A stretch of 47,985 nucleotides of DNA. Origin: JAVBWO01 sp036677375 (GTDB lineage Bacteria > Bacillota > Dehalobacteriia > UBA4068 > UBA4997). This document shows positions 42,871 to 47,985 of this stretch, in pieces. The position numbers and the translations under genes were made by a program. Numbering within the stretch: the stretch's first letter is position 1; each line of letters begins with the position of its first letter. Below the pieces are notes generated by a model, which did not search any database, was not told where the DNA came from, and worked only from the letters and a program-made list of their open reading frames with translations. The stretch spans positions 1 through 47,985 of the forward strand of contig JAVBWO010000016.1 of the NCBI GenBank assembly GCA_036677375.1, read 5' to 3'.

Positions 42871-43436
42871 CAACGCCGCCTCCTTTCCATATAATTCGCT
42901 AACTTTTCCTGCAAAATCTGTCGTCCCCGAAAGAGCCTTGTTTCTATCGTTGAAACAGGCAGATTCATTCTTTCACCGATCTCTTTATAAGAAAGCTCCT
43001 CCACAAAACGCAGAATCACCGGTTCGCGGAAATTCTCCGGTAAATCCATAATAACCTGATAAATGGTTTGACGCATTTCTGCATTGGCATACTGGACTTC
43101 CGGTTGCGCCATGCCGTCTTCCGTGGTGACGATCTCAGTTATGTCTTCAATGGGAATCATCGCCTTAGGCCGTTTATTCATCCCATTAATGCAGGTATTA
43201 TGTGCAATACGGTAAAGCCAGGGAAAAAACCGCCGACTTCGATCATATTGGTTTAAGGCTTTATACACCTGGATAAAAGCATCCTGTGCATAATCGGCCG
43301 CCTCTTCATAATCACCGCACAACCGGTAGGCGAGACTGAATATTTGTTTCTCGTAGCGTTTTACCAGGACCTCAAAGGCCTCGCGCTGTCCGTTTAAACA
43401 CTTTTCAACGAGCTCCTCATCAAGGAGGTGGTCCAT
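42870..43436 (-). CDS. ECF sigma factor (SigW/RpoE-like)
   Basis: 188 residues with region 2 (EAFEVLVKRYEKQIFSLAYR, YEEAADYAQDAFIQVYKAL) and region 4 (LPENFREPVILRFVEELSYK, EIGERMNLPVSTIETRLFRG). Directs RNA polymerase to stress promoters, probably envelope stress, released by the downstream anti-sigma. ATG 43436 follows AGGGGGAAAGATAA. A TATAGT box (43458-43453) suggests a vegetative promoter; I do not see a clear ECF autoregulatory pair. Confidence 0.93.
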   Translation of the reverse strand: MDHLLDEELVEKCLNGQREAFEVLVKRYEKQIFSLAYRLCGDYEEAADYAQDAFIQVYKALNQYDRSRRFFPWLYRIAHNTCINGMNKRPKAMIPIEDITEIVTTEDGMAQPEVQYANAEMRQTIYQVIMDLPENFREPVILRFVEELSYKEIGERMNLPVSTIETRLFRGRQILQEKLANYMERRRR

Positions 43437-43473
43437 TTATCTTTCCCCCTACACTATAAATACATTCATCAAT

Positions 43474-43508
43474 GAGAAAAACTTGCAAATATTTCACAAG
43501 TTTTTCTC
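43474..43508. repeat. 12-bp perfect inverted repeat upstream of the ECF sigma gene
   Basis: GAGAAAAACTTG (43474-43485) and CAAGTTTTTCTC (43497-43508) with an 11-nt AT-rich loop, next to the presumed -35 region. Operator, or terminator-like stem reading rightward (TCTCTTTT follows). Confidence 0.55.
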
Positions 43509-43843
43509 TTTTATCCAGTTTAGCACATCTTACGTCTTTCGCCCACCTGAATATTTTACCTACTGCAGATTCCTACAGTAAAAAGACCGGATTTGTCGAA
43601 AATTAATTGGTGCTTCTGCATAAGATGTTCACTTTTCACAGTGAAATGATATCAATTATCACACACACTGCTTCTGTAAAAGAGCCGCAGAAGGAACCCA
43701 GCATCACCGCTTACAGGCGCGAATACCGGCATATCAGTCATCCAGCCTAAATTGCAGAATCCGTTTCGACATCCGGACTTTTTGGAAAAACACTTTTGTC
43801 AAAATAATTACCATTAAATTTTTTCTTTATTATTTTTTTGTTC
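43509..43843. other. Intergenic region upstream of the ECF sigma gene
   Basis: About 335 bp without a credible gene. Small repeats only: TACTG/CAGTA near 43560 and TTCAC/GTGAA near 43630. A 70-codon minus-strand frame (43747-43959) crosses the phospholipase terminator and is discounted. Confidence 0.5.
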
Positions 43844-43871
43844 AAAAAAACTGCCGCTCCAATAGCGGCAG
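43844..43871 (-). terminator. Terminator of the phospholipase-like gene
   Basis: CTGCCGCT (43851-43858) and AGCGGCAG (43864-43871), followed on the minus strand by TTTTTTT. Confidence 0.88.
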
Positions 43872-44013
43872 TGGAAAAGCAAATATTCTTTTTTGATTTC
43901 AGATTTTTCAGATTAGGTTTAAGAGTAAGCGCTTTGCTTCTACGGGGATTGACCGACAAATTATATCAATTGATATTTCTAATTCTTATAACAATTTAGC
44001 CTAAATTTTAAGC

Positions 44014-44892
44014 TTACAGCGACATATCCCGGTTCGCATAGGAGATCTCCGGCAACGTTTCCTTTACGGCCGCAAGTGGACCCTCGCCCTGCCAATAATT
44101 CCACATAGCCGCCTGTACCCTTTGTCCTCGGGCCACTGCCTTCGCCGTAAAAACATCCATCGAAGCTTCCAAGGGAAGTTGTTCCTCTTGAGGCAGTTGC
44201 TCCGGGTACCAGAACCAATCAAAGCGCAAAAAATCGCCGCTGGCCTTGGCCAGGCTTCGGGCAATTTGATACGCAGCGTTTTTTTCTTCCGTAGCCTCCA
44301 GGAATTGTATCAAATGCCGGTAAGAACGTCTTATTTCCGCAGGAGACAAGTATGGCATATCGCGCCAAAGGGTCGTGACACATTTGCCATAATAGTCGCA
44401 AACTTCCTCCGGCACCCCCCCGCGAATACGCAAATGATCGGCACGGCTACCCCGCCTGATGCCGTATTTCTGTAACAACAATAAATCCAACGCAAGTTCG
44501 ACCCTCTTGTGCCGGCTTTTTCTGGGAGGGCTTTTTTCCGGCACAATACTGTAAATTAAGGGATGTACCGCGCTGTCCACTGCCCAATGAGCAGCGGCGC
44601 CCAACATATAGACCGCCAGGGTCTGCCAGTTCTTTCCTGTATTTTTTAACTGCATCACTTTCTTGATACCACAAAGGAGCATAGCGGAAATTTTTTGCTT
44701 ATGAATTCGTCTCCCCACCGTAGTTACTTTTTGTTCCCATGGGCAAAGATAGGTATGATAAAAAAGGAAATCCGGCCCCTGACAAGCAAAAGCGTATAAA
44801 TTTTCTTGTTTGGCGACGGCAGCCTGCATTGTCGGTGGAGCGGCTTTCAGCATGGCTTCGCCTAAAATGATATGACTCCAAACATCCGGCAT
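44014..44892 (-). CDS. Zinc-dependent phospholipase C family protein
   Basis: 292 residues of the PF00882 type, with the His/Asp metal ligands near the N-terminus (MPDVWSHIILGEAML, then FACQGPDFLFYHTYLCPW) and GAAAHWAVDSAVHPLIY at about 95-112. No signal peptide is visible, so it may act inside the cell; members of this family often occur in clostridia without proven lipase activity. Followed by a terminator, and close to csfB, so possibly transcribed with it. Confidence 0.85.
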   Translation of the reverse strand: MPDVWSHIILGEAMLKAAPPTMQAAVAKQENLYAFACQGPDFLFYHTYLCPWEQKVTTVGRRIHKQKISAMLLCGIKKVMQLKNTGKNWQTLAVYMLGAAAHWAVDSAVHPLIYSIVPEKSPPRKSRHKRVELALDLLLLQKYGIRRGSRADHLRIRGGVPEEVCDYYGKCVTTLWRDMPYLSPAEIRRSYRHLIQFLEATEEKNAAYQIARSLAKASGDFLRFDWFWYPEQLPQEEQLPLEASMDVFTAKAVARGQRVQAAMWNYWQGEGPLAAVKETLPEISYANRDMSL

Positions 44893-44952
44893 GGCATCAC
44901 CTCAAATCGCAAAGAAGTATTTTAACATCTGGTAAAATCTCTTTCAATATTG

Positions 44953-45156
44953 TTATTGCCAAGCCTCCCGGCAAATGATCTTTCCCAAAGGACGCATTTT
45001 CTCAATATTTGAACCATCTTGCAAGGCATTTTCGATTAATTGTTTCTCACAAGCATTGCATATAAATTTTTTTCTGATAAAAATTCCTGCACGAAATCCG
45101 TCCTGGGGCACTTGATGGCAAATAAGGCATGTGGGTACGATTTTATTGTTTTCCAT
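44953..45156 (-). CDS. csfB: Sigma-G inhibitor Gin (CsfB)
   Basis: 67-residue zinc-binding anti-sigma factor that prevents premature sigma-G activity in the forespore and limits it in the mother cell. Two Cys pairs: TCLICHQVP and FICNACEKQL, the Gin family pattern (PF10764). ATG 45156 follows GGGAGGGGAAAAAG. The decayed copy of pdaB lies 103 nt upstream, matching the spacing at the second locus (46745-46846). Confidence 0.88.
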   Translation of the reverse strand: MENNKIVPTCLICHQVPQDGFRAGIFIRKKFICNACEKQLIENALQDGSNIEKMRPLGKIICREAWQ

Positions 45157-45259
45157 CTTTTTCCCCTCCCGTGTTGTCCTGCCGGATTTCTAATCTATAA
45201 GCCGTTACCCTATAGTATGGAGGGCTGATTGGCCATTGTGCCTATTTCTTTTTGTCAGG

Positions 45260-45505
45260 TTATTCCAGGGACCGGTACCCTCCCACCCTGCCGTTGTGCC
45301 CGCCGGAAAGCGGCAAATCATCTCCAAAACACTGTCTGAGAGCCCGATTCGGTCAATTGTTCCAGAATAGCTCCAGCGCCACCGCCGTATGCAAACCATT
45401 GTTATGAAATAAGCCGATATCGCAACCCCTGGCGATTTCATTATTCTTTCTACTTTAGCCATTTCTGCTGCCAACCGGTCGTGCTAAGCCAAGGCGCCAG
45501 ATAAG
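45260..45505 (-). pseudogene. Decayed C-terminal copy of the pdaB-like deacetylase gene
   Basis: Translating the minus strand gives RGCDIGLFHNNGLHTAVALE, then a frameshift and ILEQLTE, aligning with RGGDIVLFHNNGLHTAEALE and ILAQLTE of the intact gene at 46847. The nucleotide match runs from the stop region (CAGGTTATTCCA in both) to about 45505; the N-terminal two thirds are missing. No function expected. Confidence 0.8.
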
Positions 45506-45662
45506 TGTCATAAAATAAAACCATATGCTCCCTATGCTTTGTCAACCCATTTATTATATATATTGACCTTGTCATATAAAACATTCGCATCAATGTTGAA
45601 CTAAGGAACTGCATTTTTGCAGACATAAAAAAATCGAATCACCATGTGGCATGGCAATTCCG

Positions 45663-45676
45663 ACTGAATTGTTCTA
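45663..45676 (+). repeat. 14-bp direct repeat, left copy
   Basis: ACTGAATTGTTCTA occurs here and at 46693-46706, bracketing the block of surface-sugar gene remnants. Confidence 0.6.
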
Positions 45677-45689
45677 CATTTGAAGTTTC

Positions 45690-45878
45690 GAACCCCGGTC
45701 TTTAGGGGTTCCGTCCGTATTGGCACAAAATGAAAGAGAACAGCTCCATGCTTTTGCTCAGATGCAGAACGGATTTGTCAACCTAGGTCTTGGCAAAGAC
45801 ATTACGGAGGAAACCATCGAGTCAACCTTTCATTGGCTGGTAAAAACAACGCAGATCAGACGCGAAATGCGGCACTGA
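45690..45878 (+). pseudogene. Fragment of a PseG-like nucleotide-sugar hydrolase gene
   Basis: Frame reads GVPSVLAQNEREQLHAFAQM then NGFVNLGLGKDITEETIEST and a TGA at 45876. This resembles the C-terminal end of PseG (UDP-sugar hydrolase of pseudaminic-acid synthesis), where GVPs..la.NQ..q....G...nLG is conserved. The rest of the gene is absent. It overlaps the next remnant in another frame. Confidence 0.5.
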
Positions 45879-46492
45879 TACTGCGGCATGTTCTGAAAAA
45901 GGGCATCGGGCGGGTCATAGGCGCCATCGCGGTGGAGAAACATTTCACATTAAACAAAGCCTTACATGGGAACGACCATTATCACGCCATGTCGCCGGAG
46001 GATGCCAAAAATATTTTAAATGGAATCAGTTTTATAGAAGAAATCCGTGGTAAAAAGGAGATCAAATGCCTTGACACGGAATTGCCGGCAAGACAAAATG
46101 CCAGAAGATCATTGGTGGCGGCATACAGACCAGTGTATTTAATGAACATCTTAGTAATCGGCGGAGCCGGATACATAGGCTCGCATACCAGTGTTGCCTT
46201 GCTGGAAGCAGGACATCATGTGGTCGCAGCAGATAATCTTTGCAACAGCAAGGCAGAGACCCTCGATAAGATCAAGCGCATCACGAATAAAAAAATTATT
46301 TTCTATCAGATTGATATCACACAGGTAGCGAAAGGGAAGTTGCCTTTATTACACGTTTACGGCAAAGATTATAAGACCCCGGCAAACTTAGCGCTCTCAT
46401 TGATCAATCTATATACCAAAAATCTCCTGATTTCGTCTGTGTTGGGCGCTTATGACATTATATGCTGTTTTTTAAAATCTAACCGCTCTTAG
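45833..46492 (+). pseudogene. Chimeric remnant: NeuB-like sialic-acid synthase C-part fused to internally deleted GalE
   Basis: Open frame of 219 codons. Residues about 30-100 match the NeuB/SpsE barrel end (AIAVEKHFTLNKALHGNDHY, HAMSPEDAK, RQNARRSLVAA). From codon 104 (46142) it reads as GalE: MNILVIGGAGYIGSHTSVAL to KIIFYQIDIT, then jumps to QVAKGKLPLLHVYGKDYKTP, which belongs about 130 residues later in GalE. The last 35 residues match nothing I know. Both parts lack their active sites, and there is no ribosome site, so I call it a pseudogene despite the open frame. Confidence 0.75.
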
Positions 46493-46515
46493 GAACGGCA
46501 GGCGTCTAAGAGCGG
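46483..46515. repeat. Hairpin at the end of the GalE remnant
   Basis: CCGCTCTTAG (46483-46492) and CTAAGAGCGG (46506-46515), 10-bp perfect arms, 13-nt loop; includes the TAG stop. No T-run follows. Confidence 0.6.
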
Positions 46516-46526
46516 CACAGACGCAG

Positions 46527-46620
46527 AGGAATGCCCCCTGTTGCCACTCTTTACCACTGATAGCACCAATTTATGTCAACCTCGGATATCTCGTACATGC
46601 CGCAGTATCGGGGCATTCCT
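46527..46620. repeat. 94-bp segment with 11-bp terminal inverted repeats
   Basis: AGGAATGCCCC (46527-46537) and GGGGCATTCCT (46610-46620) are exact complements 72 nt apart, with looser similarity continuing inward. It could be a tiny MITE-like element or a long hairpin. Confidence 0.4.
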
Positions 46621-46692
46621 TTCTCACACAAGCAATGTCACGAACATCGTCTGCTCTTTTTAACATGTAAAGATTTTATCCGTCCATTCCTT

Positions 46693-46706
46693 ACTGAATT
46701 GTTCTA
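46693..46706 (+). repeat. 14-bp direct repeat, right copy
   Basis: Second copy of ACTGAATTGTTCTA; the csfB remnant loses similarity at this repeat. Confidence 0.6.
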
Positions 46707-46744
46707 ACAAATAAGGCTGGCTGGCACAATATTATTGTTTGCAT
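46694..46744 (-). pseudogene. 5' remnant of a second csfB copy
   Basis: From ATG 46744 the minus strand reads MQTIILCQPALFVRTIQ-stop; at DNA level ATG-AAACAATAA and GCCTTATTTG match the start of the intact csfB (45156). Its start lies 102 nt after the pdaB stop, against 103 nt at the other locus, so it is the homologous position. Confidence 0.6.
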
Positions 46745-46846
46745 CTTTTGCCTTCCCTATTGCGCTGCCGGACTTCCATGCACTTCACAAACCGTTAGTA
46801 TATATTAGTATATAAAGGATTGGCTGGCCAGCGGTCTTTGAGCAGG

Positions 46847-47644
46847 TTATTCCAAGGACTGATTACTGCCGGCTTGCCGCTGCACACCGTTAAAATCAAT
46901 ATAGGTATTGCCGGGGAGCAGCAAGTCGCCTATTGGCATTACCTCAAACCCTTCTTCGGTTAGTTGGGCTAAAATGGTTTCCAGCGCTTCTGCCGTATGC
47001 AAACCATTGTTATGAAATAAAACGATGTCGCCGCCCCTGACCCTTTTCATTACTCTTTCTACGATTTCAGCCGCCGACAGGTCACGCCAATCTAAGGAAT
47101 CAACGCTCCATTGAATTGTGGTAATTCCCAATTCTTCCGCTGTCTCCAGGGATATATTGTTATAATCGCCAAAGGGAGGCCGGAAAAGCATTGGTTTTAC
47201 TCCCGTCAAGGTTTCAATTAAGTTGCGGTTACCCAATAATTCTTGCTTCATCTCATCCTTACTTAAAGTGGAAAAATGCGGATGACTTACGGAATGCATC
47301 CCAATTTCATGACCACGACGGGTGATTTCCCGCGCCATTTGCGGATATTCTTCCAGCCAAATGTTGACAAGAAAAAAAGTGGCTTTCACATGATATTTGT
47401 CCAAAGTGTCTAATATCTGTGTCGTTCGCTCTGCGCCCCAGGTGGCATCAAAAGAAATTGCTACTTTTTTTTCTTCCATATCCACACTGTAAATAGGAAC
47501 CTGCCGTACTTTATCCGTCATGGTGCTCAAAAGATGATTTCCCCAGCCGGTCCCCCCAAAAATCCAAAATAAGAGTGATGCGCTAAGCACAAAACCGATA
47601 AGCCGGCGATATTTCTTGCCCCAGCGCAAATCAATAATGACCAT
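46847..47644 (-). CDS. pdaB: Polysaccharide deacetylase, PdaB-like
   Basis: 265-residue carbohydrate esterase 4 protein with an N-terminal TM anchor (about 15-33). Motifs: FDATWG (second Asp of the usual FDD replaced, as in PdaB), HSVSHPHF metal histidines, RPPFGDYN, WSVDSLDW, IVLFHNNGLHT. In Bacillus PdaB maintains spore cortex. Start ATG 47644 after AGGAGGTGTTTTCA; a GTG three codons up is less likely. Neighbour to csfB fragments and downstream of an rRNA operon. Confidence 0.9.
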   Translation of the reverse strand: MVIIDLRWGKKYRRLIGFVLSASLLFWIFGGTGWGNHLLSTMTDKVRQVPIYSVDMEEKKVAISFDATWGAERTTQILDTLDKYHVKATFFLVNIWLEEYPQMAREITRRGHEIGMHSVSHPHFSTLSKDEMKQELLGNRNLIETLTGVKPMLFRPPFGDYNNISLETAEELGITTIQWSVDSLDWRDLSAAEIVERVMKRVRGGDIVLFHNNGLHTAEALETILAQLTEEGFEVMPIGDLLLPGNTYIDFNGVQRQAGSNQSLE

Positions 47645-47775
47645 TGAAAACACCTCCTGCCATAAGCTATTCCGGAGGCATTTTGCTTATAACCAGCATC
47701 TTTCAAAATGACAGTTGTCTTTGATGTTGAGTAAAACCGGGGCGTTCCTTAACATTATAAAACTTTTTTGTCCAA

Positions 47776-47790
47776 TAGTTACTTTAACTA
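47776..47790. repeat. Inverted repeat in the pdaB upstream region
   Basis: TAGTTA-CTT-TAACTA, possible operator in the 190-bp space between the rRNA terminator and pdaB. I could not identify a sporulation-sigma promoter. Confidence 0.35.
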
Positions 47791-47830
47791 TACTCAAGGC
47801 GTTAAAAAAAACATGGTACGTATTAAATAA

Positions 47831-47866
47831 AAATAAAACCTTACTATTTTAATAGTAAGGTTTTTT
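47831..47866 (-). terminator. Terminator of the rRNA operon
   Basis: AAAACCTTACTAT pairs with ATAGTAAGGTTTT around TTTA/TAAA; minus strand continues ATTTTTATTT. 13 nt beyond the 5S 3' end. Confidence 0.85.
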
Positions 47867-47878
47867 ACTTAAAAAAAT

Positions 47879-47985
<107 letters not shown>

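Noticed and set aside
43747..43959. 70-codon minus-strand frame downstream of the phospholipase-like gene
   Set aside because: It crosses the GC-rich terminator of that gene and its sequence looks like low-complexity AT-rich translation.
45205..45474. 89-codon minus-strand frame upstream of csfB
   Set aside because: It is a shifted reading of the pdaB remnant; the homologous frame is a different one and contains frameshifts.
45157..46846. Insertion sequence or transposase in the rearranged region
   Set aside because: No transposase-like frame or DDE motif found; only direct and inverted repeats without an encoded enzyme.

Overview
The window looks like chromosome of an endospore-forming Firmicute of intermediate G+C, most like Clostridia/Peptococcaceae-type genomes. 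I base this on gene content and order (spoIID, spoIIQ, csfB/gin, pdaB, the atp operon and the prfA-prmC-ywlC-ywlE-rpiB-ywlG-glyA block), not on a database search. Nearly all housekeeping genes lie on the minus strand and read leftward, away from a 5S rRNA cut by the right edge.

Layout. 1-1250: C-terminal part of a large serine recombinase, the end of an integrated element whose junction falls in the 3' end of rlmD. 1183-5120: rlmD, a YtrA-type GntR/ABC-2 module and a divergent cold-shock gene with a terminator-like leader. 5168-8779: MATE exporter, a 50-bp perfect palindrome, spoIIQ and spoIID. 9220-13758: a plus-strand BceRS-BceAB-type antimicrobial-peptide sensing and export module, sitting between murA and spoIID, which are normally adjacent. 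14249-22446: murA (apparent ATA start) and the complete F1Fo ATP synthase operon atpIBEFHAGDC. 22887-33398: wecB/mnaA, dCMP deaminase, glyA, ywlG, rpiB, ywlE, ywlC, prmC, prfA, yqhQ, rpmE and an unassigned radical SAM gene. 33696-41459: LysM-M23 peptidase, fba, alr, FemAB-like ligase, pyrG and argS. 41599-43436: an ECF sigma factor and a membrane anti-sigma factor with a propeller-like outer domain. 44014-47653: a zinc phospholipase C-like protein, csfB (sigma-G inhibitor), a graveyard of broken genes and pdaB. 47879-47985: 3' part of 5S rRNA.

How the genes work together. The long minus-strand run is a variant of the conserved Firmicutes super-operon argS-pyrG-fba-(murA2/rho)-rpmE-prfA-prmC-...-glyA-atp-murA-spoIID-spoIIQ. 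It couples translation (argS, rpmE, prfA, prmC, ywlC), nucleotide and sugar metabolism (pyrG, fba, rpiB, glyA, comEB), wall building (murA, alr, FemAB, wecB, LysM-M23) and energy conservation. Rho, tdk and spo0F are absent from their usual positions. Sporulation genes sit at both ends.

Most notable observations: CTP synthase has Gly in place of the glutaminase nucleophile Cys; a duplicated pdaB-csfB block has decayed reciprocally, one gene intact in each copy; between the copies lie fused remnants of pseG-like, neuB-like and galE genes bounded by a 14-bp direct repeat; murA apparently starts at ATA; and the bce-type module interrupts a conserved neighbourhood. I found no CRISPR array, tRNA or complete IS element, and no clearly new defence system.
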